A DNA stretch of 64,000 nucleotides. It comes from Nocardia brasiliensis (GTDB lineage: Bacteria > Actinomycetota > Actinomycetes > Mycobacteriales > Mycobacteriaceae). The notes beneath the pieces were generated by a model that saw only the letters and a program-made list of their open reading frames with translations, searched no databases and was not told the origin of the DNA. The stretch covers positions 4,154,001 through 4,218,000 of the forward strand of contig NZ_CP046171.1 of assembly GCF_011801125.1 (NCBI RefSeq), in the 5' to 3' direction. The first letter of the stretch is position 1. Each line of letters begins with the position of its first letter. Of this stretch, positions 51,644 through 60,714 are shown in pieces. The position numbers and the translations under genes were made by a program.

Positions 51644-52990
51644 ATGACCACCGCGTTCGACGGCCCGCCCCTCGAGATCGATACGCGCCCTGCGGTTCTC
51701 GACCAATTCACCATCGACGAGACCGGACGCGCCGGCCTACGGCCCCGCGGGGTCGTGTCGCCCACCGATGCCGACGAGGTGGCCGCGCTGGTCCGGTGGG
51801 CGCACGCGACGCGCACCCCGCTCATCCCCCGAGGCGCGGGCACCAGCCTGGAAGGACACCTGCTCGCCCAGCACGACGAGCTGATCGTCGATCTGTCGCA
51901 GGCGAATTCGATTCTGGCGATCTCCCCCACCGATTTCACCGCCACCGTGCAACCCGGCGTCACCCGAACGCGATTGAACGCGGCGACGGCGGAGTACGGC
52001 CTGCAGTTCACCGTGGATCCCGGCGCCGACGCCTCGCTCGGCGGCATGGCCGCGACCAACGCCAGCGGCACCACCACGGTCCGCTACGGCGGGATGCGCG
52101 CCAATGTCCTGGCCTTGCAGGCGGTACTCGCCGACGGATCGGTGGCGCGGCTGGGTCGTGCGGTCCGCAAGTCGTCGAGCGGATACGACCTCAAGGATCT
52201 GCTGATCGGCTCCGCGGGCACGCTCGGCATCATTACCGAGCTCACTGTTCGTCTGCATCCGATCCCGGAATGGCTACGCTCGCTGCGCGTTTCCTTCCCG
52301 ACGGTGTCCGACGCGGTCGACGCCGCCGTGGCGATGCTCGGCGCGGCGCTCCCGGTGAGCAGGCTCGAACTCGTCGATGCGTTGAGCATGGTCGCGACCA
52401 ACGCCTATCGCGGCACCGATTATGCCGAGACCCCCGCACTGTTCATCGACGTCGAATCGTCATCGGAGGCCGCGGCACTCGCCGAGGAGCACGAGATCAC
52501 CCGGATCGTGCGGGACCACCATGCCATCGACGTCGCCACCGCCCGCACCCACACCGAGCGCTACGCGCTCTGGGAAGACCGGCACAACCTCTTCTTCGCG
52601 CTGAAATCACTGCATCCGGGACGGGAGTTCCTGGTCACCGACACCGCCGTCCCGTATTCCGCGCTCGCGGCGGCGGTGGACACCGCGCTGCGACTCGGCG
52701 AGGAACTCGGCTTGGCGGTCAGCGTGTGCGGGCACATCGGGGACGGCAACGTGCACACCATCGTGCCCTACGACGACCGCAATCATGCTGCGGTGCAGCA
52801 GTTCTCCGACCGGCTGGTGCGCCACGCCCTCGACGTCGGCGGCACCGCGACGGGCGAGCACGGGATCGGTATCACCAAGAAGAAGTACCTGCGCGCCGAA
52901 CACGGCGCCGCCGTCGACCTGATGGTCGCGATCAAACGCACCCTCGATCCCCTGAATCTGTTCAACCCGGGCAAGGTCTTCGACACCTGA
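51644..52990 (+). CDS. FAD-linked oxidase, D-lactate/glycolate dehydrogenase (GlcD/Dld) type
   Basis: 448 residues from ATG 51644 with an ideal AGGGAGGACC ribosome-binding site. FAD_binding_4 domain: LIPRGAGTSLEGH, QPGVTRTRLNAATAEYG, then DPGADASLGGMAATNASGT and YDLKDLLIGSAGTLGIITE. C-terminal FAD-oxidase domain: GHIGDGNVHTIVPY with metal-binding His residues, and GEHGIGITKKKYL. Oxidises a 2-hydroxy acid, most likely D-lactate, passing electrons to the respiratory chain. It ends six bases before the pcaC stop on the other strand. Confidence 0.92.
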   Translation: MTTAFDGPPLEIDTRPAVLDQFTIDETGRAGLRPRGVVSPTDADEVAALVRWAHATRTPLIPRGAGTSLEGHLLAQHDELIVDLSQANSILAISPTDFTATVQPGVTRTRLNAATAEYGLQFTVDPGADASLGGMAATNASGTTTVRYGGMRANVLALQAVLADGSVARLGRAVRKSSSGYDLKDLLIGSAGTLGIITELTVRLHPIPEWLRSLRVSFPTVSDAVDAAVAMLGAALPVSRLELVDALSMVATNAYRGTDYAETPALFIDVESSSEAAALAEEHEITRIVRDHHAIDVATARTHTERYALWEDRHNLFFALKSLHPGREFLVTDTAVPYSALAAAVDTALRLGEELGLAVSVCGHIGDGNVHTIVPYDDRNHAAVQQFSDRLVRHALDVGGTATGEHGIGITKKKYLRAEHGAAVDLMVAIKRTLDPLNLFNPGKVFDT

Positions 52991-52996
52991 GCGTGC

Positions 52997-53377
52997 TCAT
53001 TCGGCCTCTTCCATGTCGTTCAGCACGGTGCGCCCGATCGTGAAGGCGGCGTTGGCGGCCGGTACACCGGCGTAGGCGCCGGTGTGCAGGAAGACCTCGG
53101 CGATCTCGGCGGGGGTGAGTCCGTGTTTGCGGGCCGCGCGCACATGCATCGCGATCTCGTCGTGGCGACCGAGCGCGGTGAGCACCGCGAGGGTGAGACA
53201 GCTGCGGGTGCGGCGGTCCAGACCGGGACGGGTCCAGATCGAGCCCCACACCGATTCGGTGATGTACTCCTGGAAGGGACGGGTGAATTCGGTGGTCTCG
53301 GCCTCGGCGCGGTCGACGTGGGCGTCGCCGAGCACTTCCCGCCGAACCTGCGCGCCCCGCTCGGCTCGTTCGTTCAC
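52997..53377 (-). CDS. pcaC: 4-carboxymuconolactone decarboxylase
   Basis: 126 residues from GTG 53377, which overlaps the pcaD stop (GTGA). AhpD-like fold: TRPGLDRRTRSCLTLAVLTALGRHDEIAMHV followed by GLTPAEIAEVFLHTGAYAGVPAANAAF, split here, with the conserved Glu and His. It decarboxylates 4-carboxymuconolactone to 3-oxoadipate enol-lactone. In many actinobacteria pcaD and pcaC are fused as pcaL; here they are separate frames but translationally coupled. Last gene of the operon. Confidence 0.93.
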   Translation of the reverse strand: MNERAERGAQVRREVLGDAHVDRAEAETTEFTRPFQEYITESVWGSIWTRPGLDRRTRSCLTLAVLTALGRHDEIAMHVRAARKHGLTPAEIAEVFLHTGAYAGVPAANAAFTIGRTVLNDMEEAE

Positions 53378-54150
53378 GGATTCTCCTTCAGGTGACCGAG
53401 GATCAGCTCGGTGACGGTTTCCGGTTGTTCGACGTTGGCCAGATGTGCGGCGGGCTCGATGATTTCGAGCCGGGACAGCGGGATCGCGGCGGCGATGCGA
53501 CGGCCGTGTTCGGGTGGCGTCGCGGGATCGTCGCGGCCCGCGACGACCAGGGTCGGCGCACTGATCGTGGTCAGGCCCGTCGCGATGTCCATCGTCTCGA
53601 TCGCCGCGCAGCACGCGGCGTACCCCTCGGCGGGCGTTGCGGCAATCATGCTCTCGTAGTAGCGCGTTCGCTCGGGATGCGCGGCCCGCCACCCGGGGGT
53701 GAACCACCGCTGCACGGCCGCGCTCGCGACCGCCCCCGTCCCCTCCGCCCGGACGACGGCGGCCCGCTCGGCCCAGCCCGTGGGCGGGCCCAGTTCCGCG
53801 CTGGTGCAGCACAGTGTCAAGGTGCGCAGCCGATGGCGCGCGTGCGCACCGAGCCACATCCCGACCATGCCGCCGAGCGAGAGTCCCACGAAGTGCACGC
53901 GGCGCAGCCCGAGCCGGTCGAGCAGGGCGAGCGCATCCGCCCCCAGCTCCGCGAGCGAATACGGTCCCGCGGGCACCGGCGAATCCCCGTGGCCGCGTAT
54001 GTCGTAGCGCACCACCCGGTAGCCCGCCGCGCTCAGCGCCGCGGCCTGCGGCTCCCACATGCGCAGGTCACTGCCGAGCGAACCGCTCAACAGCACCGCC
54101 GCCCCGTCCTGGGGCCCGTCGACGCGCGCGCGCACCGCGACCGTACTCAT
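53374..54150 (-). CDS. pcaD: 3-oxoadipate enol-lactonase
   Basis: 258 residues from ATG 54150 (ATGA overlap with pcaB). Alpha/beta hydrolase: YDIRGHGDSP, nucleophile elbow VGLSLGGMVG, Asp in VVAGRDDPATPP and His in EPAAHLANVEQPE complete the triad. It hydrolyses 3-oxoadipate enol-lactone to 3-oxoadipate. Its identity rests on both the sequence and its place between pcaB and pcaC. Confidence 0.94.
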   Translation of the reverse strand: MSTVAVRARVDGPQDGAAVLLSGSLGSDLRMWEPQAAALSAAGYRVVRYDIRGHGDSPVPAGPYSLAELGADALALLDRLGLRRVHFVGLSLGGMVGMWLGAHARHRLRTLTLCCTSAELGPPTGWAERAAVVRAEGTGAVASAAVQRWFTPGWRAAHPERTRYYESMIAATPAEGYAACCAAIETMDIATGLTTISAPTLVVAGRDDPATPPEHGRRIAAAIPLSRLEIIEPAAHLANVEQPETVTELILGHLKENP

Positions 54151-55493
54151 CGCCGCGTCCCCCGCCACCGCGCCACCGCACGCGTCCGGAACTCGCGCGC
54201 CGAGCCAAGATAGCCGGACGGCTCGAGGAGTTCGTCGATCCTGCCGCGGTCCAAGTACTTTCCGATCACCGGATCGGCAGTCAGTGCAAGCGCGAGGTCC
54301 TCCGACTGCGCCTGCGCACAACAAGCTGCGACGCGGTCCCCGGCCTCCTGCCTGCCCACCGCCCCGCCGCTCACCGAAACCAGCTCGACCGCGACATGTT
54401 CGGCCACGAGCAGGCCACCGGAGGCCGTCAGGTTGGCGCGCATACGCGCGGGGTCGACGCGCAGGCGCGACAGGCAAACACGCAGCCAGTGCACCGCGGA
54501 TCCGGTGCTACGCAGCAGTTCGGTCAACGACCGCCATTCCGCGTGCCACGCGCCCGCCGCGCGCTGATGTTCGTGGGCACCGGCACTCAGCAGCGTGGCG
54601 ACCAGCCCCGGCGCCTGGGCCGCCGCACCGGCGGCGAGCACCGCGGCGACCGGATTGCGCTTGTGCGGCATGGTCGATGAGCCGCCGCTGCCCGGCGGCC
54701 CCACTTCGGCCACCTCCGCGATCTCGGTCTGCGCGAGCAGCGTGATGTCGCGGGCGATCTTCGCGACCGCACCGCAGGTCTGCCCCGACGCGCCCGCGAT
54801 CTCGGCGATGCGGCTGCGTTCGGTATGCCACGGTAAGGCGGGCTCCGCGAGCCCGAGGCGCTGGGCGAGCTCGCCGAGCACGGCAATGCCGTTCGCGCCC
54901 AAGGCCGCCGAGGTCCCGACGGCACCGCCGAACTGCACGGCCAGGCGGCAGGCGCGGACCCGGTCGAGCTGATCCAGCGCCGCCACCACGCCGCTCAGCC
55001 AGCCCGCCGCGGTGAGTCCGAACATCACCGGGGGCGCCTGCTGGAGCAGGCTGCGCCCGGCGAGCACGGTCTCGGCGTGGTCGTCGCTCAGTCGCGCGAG
55101 CAGCTCAGCACAGGCGGTCAGGTCCGCGTCGAGCAGGGCCAGCGCACGGGCGGTGACCAGCATCGCGGCGGTATCGAGCACATCCTGACTGGTCGCGCCC
55201 AGGTGCACGTAGGCCGCCGCGGCGGGCGCGACCCTGGCGGTCAACGCGCGCACCAGCGGGCCCGCCGGGTTGCCGATCCGCACCGCGTCCGCGCCCAGGG
55301 CGGCGATGTCGTATTCCTCGGCCCGGCATCGCTTCTCGATCTCGGCCGCAGCCGCCGCCGGGATCACCCCGGCCGTCGCCGAAGCCCGCGCGAGCGCCGC
55401 CTCGAAATCGAGCATCGCCTGCACCCAGGCCCGATCGCCGACCGCCGCCGCGACCGGCCCCGCCGCGAGCACTCCGCCGAACAACTCAGACAT
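54147..55493 (-). CDS. pcaB: 3-carboxy-cis,cis-muconate cycloisomerase
   Basis: 448 residues of the fumarase/aspartase superfamily with its signature GGSSTMPHKRNPVA and the VHLGATSQDVLDTA motif. It cyclises 3-carboxy-cis,cis-muconate to 4-carboxymuconolactone. The C-terminal 80 residues are as in bacterial PcaB. The start overlaps the pcaG stop by eight bases; the stop overlaps pcaD. Confidence 0.95.
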   Translation of the reverse strand: MSELFGGVLAAGPVAAAVGDRAWVQAMLDFEAALARASATAGVIPAAAAAEIEKRCRAEEYDIAALGADAVRIGNPAGPLVRALTARVAPAAAAYVHLGATSQDVLDTAAMLVTARALALLDADLTACAELLARLSDDHAETVLAGRSLLQQAPPVMFGLTAAGWLSGVVAALDQLDRVRACRLAVQFGGAVGTSAALGANGIAVLGELAQRLGLAEPALPWHTERSRIAEIAGASGQTCGAVAKIARDITLLAQTEIAEVAEVGPPGSGGSSTMPHKRNPVAAVLAAGAAAQAPGLVATLLSAGAHEHQRAAGAWHAEWRSLTELLRSTGSAVHWLRVCLSRLRVDPARMRANLTASGGLLVAEHVAVELVSVSGGAVGRQEAGDRVAACCAQAQSEDLALALTADPVIGKYLDRGRIDELLEPSGYLGSAREFRTRAVARWRGTRR

Positions 55494-56010
55494 CGAAGAA
55501 CACCGTCTCGTCCGCCCCTTGCAGGCGAATGTCGAAAACGTAACCGTCCCCCTCGCGTTGGGCGATCAGGGTGTGCCTGCGGGCCGGTGGCACCGTCGCC
55601 AGCACCGGGTCGGCCGGATGCCGGTCGGCGTGCTCGGGAAAGTAGACCCGGGTGACGACCCGGTGCAGCAGCCCACGGGCGAACACCGACATGTCCAGGT
55701 GCGGCGCCTGCAGTCCGCCCGCACCGTCGCACACCGCCTCCGGCACGAGGGTGTGTATCGCGTAGGCACCGCGCCGAGTGTCGCTGCGCGCGAAGCCGGT
55801 TCGCTCCGTGCCCGGTGCGTTACCGATCGCCTGCCAGGTCTCCACCATGGCGTCATCGATGGCGGTGCCCGCGCCGTCGCGCACCCGGCCGGTGAGCCAC
55901 ACCGCACCCGGCGTGCCCGGTGGCACCGCGAATTGCCCGTCCGCCCAGGTCAGTCCGATGTGCAGATAGGGGCCGACGGTTTGCGAGGGGGTGCTCGGCA
56001 GGCTAGTCAT
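55486..56010 (-). CDS. pcaG: Protocatechuate 3,4-dioxygenase alpha subunit
   Basis: 174 residues. The start TPSQTVGPYLHIGL is diagnostic for the alpha subunit, which lacks the iron ligands but shapes the active site with the beta subunit. PHLDMSVFARGLLHRVVTRVYFP is the intradiol-dioxygenase core. The ATG overlaps the 3' end of pcaH by eight bases, giving balanced subunit synthesis. Confidence 0.95.
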   Translation of the reverse strand: MTSLPSTPSQTVGPYLHIGLTWADGQFAVPPGTPGAVWLTGRVRDGAGTAIDDAMVETWQAIGNAPGTERTGFARSDTRRGAYAIHTLVPEAVCDGAGGLQAPHLDMSVFARGLLHRVVTRVYFPEHADRHPADPVLATVPPARRHTLIAQREGDGYVFDIRLQGADETVFFDV

Positions 56011-56743
56011 CCTCGTCCTCCTCGTCTTCGAAGGGCGTCGCGGCAGGGCCGCGCAGCACGATGTCGAACTCGAAGGCCAGCGCCTGCTCCGGCTCGCTGC
56101 GCGCGTAATCGAATCGGCTGACCAGCAATTCGCGCGCGTGCGCGGGCACCGAGTTGTAGACGGGATCTTGGAAGAACAGCGGATCGTCGGGAAAGTACAT
56201 CTGCGTCACCAACCGCTGGGTGAAGGCCCGCCCGAACAGCGAGAAGTGGATGTGCGCGGGCCGCCACGCGTTGTGATGGTTACGCCACGGGTACGCACCG
56301 GGTTTGACAGTCGTGAACTCGTATCGCCCCGCGCTGTCGGTGTAGGTGCGCCCGGCGCCGTCGAAGTTGGGGTCCAGCGCGCAGTTCCAGCGGTCCCGGT
56401 CGTGTCGATAGCGACCGCCCGCGTTGGCCTGCCAGATCTCCACCAGCGAGTGTGGGATGGGCTTGCCGTCGCCGTCGAGCAGCCGCCCGTGCACGATGAT
56501 CCGCTGCCCGATCGGCTGGCCGTCATGCTGCGCGGTCAGGTCGTTGTCGGTGGGCTCCACCCGATCCGAGCCGAAGACCGGACCGGTCAGCTCGGTCAGC
56601 CGCTGCGGCAGCACGATCAGCGATTCCCGCGGGTGCCGCAGCACGGTGGAGGTGTAGTCCGGGTAGTCCAGCGGTGGGTGCGTGCCCGCCGGGTCGCGCC
56701 GATGCCCGGTCGAAGCCGTTGCCGCGCAATGCCGTGCACTCAT
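56003..56743 (-). CDS. pcaH: Protocatechuate 3,4-dioxygenase beta subunit
   Basis: 246 residues from ATG 56743 (ATGA overlap with pcaF). The iron-binding subunit: YPDYTSTVLRHP near the N-terminus, LVEIWQANAGGRYRHDRDR (first Tyr ligand), GAYPWRNHHNAWRPAHIHFS split over residues 165-190 (second Tyr and the His-x-His ligands). The C-terminus is strongly acidic (FEDEEDEDD), longer than usual. Intradiol cleavage of protocatechuate to 3-carboxy-cis,cis-muconate. Confidence 0.95.
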   Translation of the reverse strand: MSARHCAATASTGHRRDPAGTHPPLDYPDYTSTVLRHPRESLIVLPQRLTELTGPVFGSDRVEPTDNDLTAQHDGQPIGQRIIVHGRLLDGDGKPIPHSLVEIWQANAGGRYRHDRDRWNCALDPNFDGAGRTYTDSAGRYEFTTVKPGAYPWRNHHNAWRPAHIHFSLFGRAFTQRLVTQMYFPDDPLFFQDPVYNSVPAHARELLVSRFDYARSEPEQALAFEFDIVLRGPAATPFEDEEDEDD

Positions 56744-57921
56744 GACGTCGCCTCCAGAACGATCGCGAGACCTTGCCCGACACCGATGCACAGGGCCGCG
56801 AGCCCCCACCGGCTGCCCCGGCGCCGCATCTCCTTGGCCAGCTGCAGGACGATCCGGCCGCCGGACGCACCGAGCGGGTGCCCGAGCGCGATCGCGCCGC
56901 CGTTGACGTTGACGAGCTCCGCGTCCAGTTCCGGCCACCCGGCCAGGCACGCGATCGACTGCGCCGCGAACGCCTCGTTCAACTCCACCACCCCCAGGTC
57001 GCCCCAGTCGATTCCGGCGCGCGCCAACGCGATACGCGCCGCTGCCACCGGGCCGATGCCGAACACGTCGGGATCGACACCGGCCGCCCCGCGCCCGGCG
57101 ATCCGGGCCAGCGGTGCGCGGCCGATCCGCTCCGCCGCGGTCTCGTCGCCGAGCAGCAGCGCGCACGCGCCGTCGCTGAGCGGGGAGGAGTTCCCGGCGG
57201 TCACCGTCCCGTCCGGCCGGAACGCGGGTCGCAACCCGGACAGCGTGGTCACGCTCGTGCCGGGCCGGATCGCTTCGTCCCGAACGAGATCGGTCCCCGG
57301 TACGGCCACGACGTGATCGGCGTAGAACCCCTCGTCCCAGGCGCGCGCGGCCGATCGGTGACTGCGCGCGGCGAATTCGTCCTGCGCCGCGCGATCGATG
57401 CCGTACCGCTCGGCGAGCGCCTCGGTGCTCTCCCCCAGCGAGACCGTCCACCGGTCGGGCATCGCCGGGTTCACCATGCGCCAGCCAAGCGTGGTCGAGT
57501 GCAGCACCGCGTCCGCGGCGGGAAATCCCTTGGGCGGTTTGGGCACGACCCACGGGGCACGGCTCATCGATTCGACCCCGCCCGCCACGACCATGGCCGC
57601 GTCGCCGGTCTCGAGCATGCGTACCCCGTGCAGCACGGCATCCAAGCTCGAGCCGCACAACCGATTCACCGTCGTCCCCGGCACCGCGGTCGGCCAGCCC
57701 GCGAGCAGCGCGGCCATCCTGGCCACGTTGCGGTTGTCCTCGCCCGCCTGGTTGGCCGCGCCGAAGACGACATCGTCGACGCCGCCGGGATCGAACTCGG
57801 TGCGCGCGGCCAGGGTGCGCAACACGTGCGCGCCGAGATCGTCGGGCCGGATGCCCGCCAGCGCACCGCCGTAGCGGCCGAACGGCGTCCGCACCCCGTC
57901 GTAGACGAACGCGCCGTTCAT
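56740..57921 (-). CDS. pcaF: 3-oxoadipyl-CoA thiolase
   Basis: 393 residues from ATG 57921 (ATGA overlap with pcaJ). Thiolase motifs: acyl-accepting Cys in VNRLCGSSLDAV (about residue 89), NGGAIALGHPLGASGGR with the catalytic His, and the second Cys in LCIGVGQG. The operon context identifies it as the final pca step, cleaving 3-oxoadipyl-CoA to succinyl-CoA and acetyl-CoA, rather than fatty-acid FadA. Confidence 0.94.
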   Translation of the reverse strand: MNGAFVYDGVRTPFGRYGGALAGIRPDDLGAHVLRTLAARTEFDPGGVDDVVFGAANQAGEDNRNVARMAALLAGWPTAVPGTTVNRLCGSSLDAVLHGVRMLETGDAAMVVAGGVESMSRAPWVVPKPPKGFPAADAVLHSTTLGWRMVNPAMPDRWTVSLGESTEALAERYGIDRAAQDEFAARSHRSAARAWDEGFYADHVVAVPGTDLVRDEAIRPGTSVTTLSGLRPAFRPDGTVTAGNSSPLSDGACALLLGDETAAERIGRAPLARIAGRGAAGVDPDVFGIGPVAAARIALARAGIDWGDLGVVELNEAFAAQSIACLAGWPELDAELVNVNGGAIALGHPLGASGGRIVLQLAKEMRRRGSRWGLAALCIGVGQGLAIVLEATS

Positions 57922-58697
57922 GACGCCGCCTGCAGCGCGTGCAGCGCCGCGAGCTCGGCGGCGCTCGGTGGCTCCGTAACCTGCAGTTCCGCAGCGACTT
58001 TCAGCTCCCACCCGGTCGCCGCGCGCACCTGCTCGACGCGCACCCCTGGATGCACCGCGACCAGTACCAGTTCGCCGGTGTGATCCGGACACATGATGCC
58101 GAGGTCGGTGATGATCCGGGTGGGCCCGGCGCCACACAGGCCGAGCCGGTCGCGTTCACCGTCCCCGCGGCCGTGCCCGAACGAGGTGACGAAATCGACG
58201 CGCTCGACGAAAGACTTGCGCGACTGCCGCACCACCACGAACACCTCGCCGCAGGACGCGGCGATCTCGGGCGCACCACCCGCACCCGGCAGCCGCACCT
58301 TCGGGTGCCGATAGTCGCCGATGACGGTGGTGTTGATGTTGGCGAACCGGTCAAGTTGCGCCGCTCCGAGAAAGCCGATGTCGATGCGTCCAGGCTGCAG
58401 CCAGTAGTTGAACACCTCGGGCACGCTGATCACCGCGTCTGCGGTCTCGGCCAGGATGCCGTCGCCGATCGAGGCGGGCAACCTGCCCGGCTTGGACCCG
58501 AGCGTGCCGGATTCGTAGATCAGCACCAGGTCCGGCGCGTGCGTCGTGCGGGCCAAATTCGCCGCGGTGGACGGCAATCCGATGCCGACGAAGCAGCGTT
58601 TGCCGCCGGTCAGCGCTCGCGCGGCGGCGATGGTCATCATCTCGTCGGCGCTGGCCGGCGCCGGCGCGGCGTCGGCCGCGACAGCCGGCCGGTTCAT
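57918..58697 (-). CDS. pcaJ: 3-oxoadipate CoA-transferase subunit B
   Basis: 259 residues from ATG 58697 (ATGA overlap with pcaI). CoA-transferase beta subunit: CFVGIGLPSTAANLARTTHAPDLVLIYESGTLG split here, with the Glu of YESGTLG as the likely thioester-forming residue (ENG in many homologues), then GFLGAAQLDRFANINTTVIG. With PcaI it moves CoA from succinyl-CoA to 3-oxoadipate. Confidence 0.92.
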   Translation of the reverse strand: MNRPAVAADAAPAPASADEMMTIAAARALTGGKRCFVGIGLPSTAANLARTTHAPDLVLIYESGTLGSKPGRLPASIGDGILAETADAVISVPEVFNYWLQPGRIDIGFLGAAQLDRFANINTTVIGDYRHPKVRLPGAGGAPEIAASCGEVFVVVRQSRKSFVERVDFVTSFGHGRGDGERDRLGLCGAGPTRIITDLGIMCPDHTGELVLVAVHPGVRVEQVRAATGWELKVAAELQVTEPPSAAELAALHALQAAS

Positions 58698-59515
58698 GCG
58701 GCGCTCCCGGCGAAGACGTGGTCGTCGAGCCACGCGGTGAACCGGTCGCGATCGCGGCTGATCGGATCCCACGCGGCGTAGAAGGCGTTGTCGCGCTCGG
58801 AATATCCCTGCGCGTAGGACGGATGCGCGCCCCCGGGCACCTCGGCGATCGCGGTGATCGCCCACGCGGGCAGTACGATCGCGCCGGGCACCGGGGTGAG
58901 CTCGTCGACGATCTCCTCCACGGTGACCAGGCTTTGCCGCGCGGCGAGCACGGCCTCCTTCTGCACCCCGAGCAGACCCCAGAGCTGGACGTTCCCGGCC
59001 CGGTCCGCGCGCTGTGCGTGGATTACCGTGACGTCAGGATTCAGTGCGGGCACCGCGGTCAGCCGCTCGCCGGTGAAGGGGCAGACGATCGGCTTGATGG
59101 TCTCGGTGACGACCGGCAGGTCGGTGCCGACGTAGCCGCGCAGCACCGCGAACGGCAGACCGGACGCACCGGCGACGTAGCGGTTGGCCATGCCCGCGTG
59201 GCTGTGCTCCTCGATCGCCAGCGCGTTCGGCCAGGCGTGCTCGACCGCGTCCCGGAACCGGTGCAGCGACCCGACACCGGGATTGCCACCCCACGAGAAC
59301 ACCAGCTTGGCGGCGCAGCCCGCGCCGATCAGCTGGTCGTAGACGATGTCAGGGGTCATCCGCACCAGGGTCAGTTCGCGTACCCGCCGGCGGATGATCT
59401 CCTGCCCGGCCGCCACCGGGATCAGATGCGTGAAGCCCTCCAGGGCGACGGTGTCGCCGTCGTGCACCAGGTCGGCCACCGCACTGGACAGGGACGAAAT
59501 CCTCGCCACGATCAC
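58694..59515 (-). CDS. pcaI: 3-oxoadipate CoA-transferase subunit A
   Basis: 273 residues starting at GTG 59515, overlapping the pobA stop as GTGA. CoA-transferase alpha subunit: DGDTVALEGFTHLIPVAAGQE, then KLVFSWGGNPGVGSLHRF. It pairs with the coupled pcaJ product. Length is typical of actinobacterial PcaI (longer than the 220-residue Pseudomonas type, and like the GctA/CatI form). Confidence 0.92.
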   Translation of the reverse strand: MIVARISSLSSAVADLVHDGDTVALEGFTHLIPVAAGQEIIRRRVRELTLVRMTPDIVYDQLIGAGCAAKLVFSWGGNPGVGSLHRFRDAVEHAWPNALAIEEHSHAGMANRYVAGASGLPFAVLRGYVGTDLPVVTETIKPIVCPFTGERLTAVPALNPDVTVIHAQRADRAGNVQLWGLLGVQKEAVLAARQSLVTVEEIVDELTPVPGAIVLPAWAITAIAEVPGGAHPSYAQGYSERDNAFYAAWDPISRDRDRFTAWLDDHVFAGSAA

Positions 59516-60714
59516 ACCTTTCGTCGTTCGGTCGGTTTCTGGTGTTGCCAGCCGGTATAGGCCTCGGCGAAATACGTCGCACCGTGGCGTGATCCGGTGA
59601 TCAACGCGAGCTCACCCCGTTGGCGCTCCAGATCGAAGGGCGAAGCCCCCTCGATCGAATGCAGCATCGTGGTGGCCCAATACGAGAAGTGCTGGGCGCG
59701 CCATACCCGGTCCAATGCCCGCTCGGTGTAGCGGTCGAGCACGTCGGGGTCGCGCCGGGCATAGAACTCGGTGAGCACCTCCGCCAGCACCGCCACGTCC
59801 GCGAGCGCGAGATTCAGGCCTTTCGCGCCGGTCGGCGGCACCGTGTGCGCGGCGTCGCCGGCCAGCAGCAGGTTCCCGTACCGCATCGGGGCGGTGACGA
59901 ACGAGCGGAACGGCAGCACCGTCTTCGCCGTGATCGGCCCTTCCCGCAGCGTGAAGCCGTTGCCGTTGACGCGGCGGCGCAGCTGCGCCCAGATCCGGTC
60001 GTCGTCCCATTCCTCGGGCCGGGTACCGGGTGCGCATTGGAAATACATCCGCTGCAGCGTCTCGGTGCGCCTGCTGATCAGCGCGAAGCCGAATTCGGAA
60101 CGGGTATAGATCAATTCGTCGTGCGACGGCGGCGCCTCGGTGAGCACGCCGAACCAGGCGAAGGGGTACTCGCGAAACCATTCGGTGCGGGTGCCCGCCG
60201 GGTAGGCGCGGCGGCAGATCGAATGCGACCCGTCGGCGCCGACCAGCAGGTCGGCCTCGACACGCACCGTCGTACCGCACGATTCGGTGAACATGACGCT
60301 CGGGCGCGCGCCGGAGATGTCGACGGCGGTGCCGGTGACGCCGAAACGCACATCGCCGCCATCGGCTTTACGCCGCGCCGCCAGGTCCAGGAAGACCTCG
60401 GTTTGCGGGTAGAGCCAGACGGATTCGCCGAGCAGCTCCTGGAAGTCGATCCGATGGTTCTCCCCGTCGAACCGCAGCACCACGCCGTCGTGCCGGTCAC
60501 CCGCGGTCAGCACCCGATCCGAGACCCCCGAATCCACCAGCAGGCGTACCGATCCCGCCTCGAGAATGCCCGCGCGGATGGTGCTCGCGATCTCGGCGTA
60601 CCCGCGGTGATCGACGACCACGCTGTCGATCCCGGCCCGCGAGAGCAGGTGCGAGAGCAGCAGACCGGCCGGGCCTGCCCCGACGATCGCCACCTGCGTT
60701 CGCATATCGGTCAT
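59512..60714 (-). CDS. pobA: 4-hydroxybenzoate 3-monooxygenase
   Basis: 400 residues from ATG 60714 (ATGA overlap with the transporter). FAD-dependent aromatic hydroxylase: GAGPAG (11-16), the DG motif VGADGSHS, and the GD motif LLLAGDAAHTVPPTGAKGLN. The pattern of SEFGFALISRR and FQCAPGTRPEEWDDDRIW matches p-hydroxybenzoate hydroxylase. It makes protocatechuate, feeding the genes that follow. Like other actinobacterial PobA it may accept NADH as well as NADPH (family knowledge). Confidence 0.95.
   Translation of the reverse strand: MTDMRTQVAIVGAGPAGLLLSHLLSRAGIDSVVVDHRGYAEIASTIRAGILEAGSVRLLVDSGVSDRVLTAGDRHDGVVLRFDGENHRIDFQELLGESVWLYPQTEVFLDLAARRKADGGDVRFGVTGTAVDISGARPSVMFTESCGTTVRVEADLLVGADGSHSICRRAYPAGTRTEWFREYPFAWFGVLTEAPPSHDELIYTRSEFGFALISRRTETLQRMYFQCAPGTRPEEWDDDRIWAQLRRRVNGNGFTLREGPITAKTVLPFRSFVTAPMRYGNLLLAGDAAHTVPPTGAKGLNLALADVAVLAEVLTEFYARRDPDVLDRYTERALDRVWRAQHFSYWATTMLHSIEGASPFDLERQRGELALITGSRHGATYFAEAYTGWQHQKPTERRKV

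Noticed and set aside
53378..54058. Long upstream extension of pcaC in the same frame
   Set aside because: It is the out-of-frame shadow of pcaD; GTG 53377 overlaps the pcaD stop and starts the known PcaC sequence.
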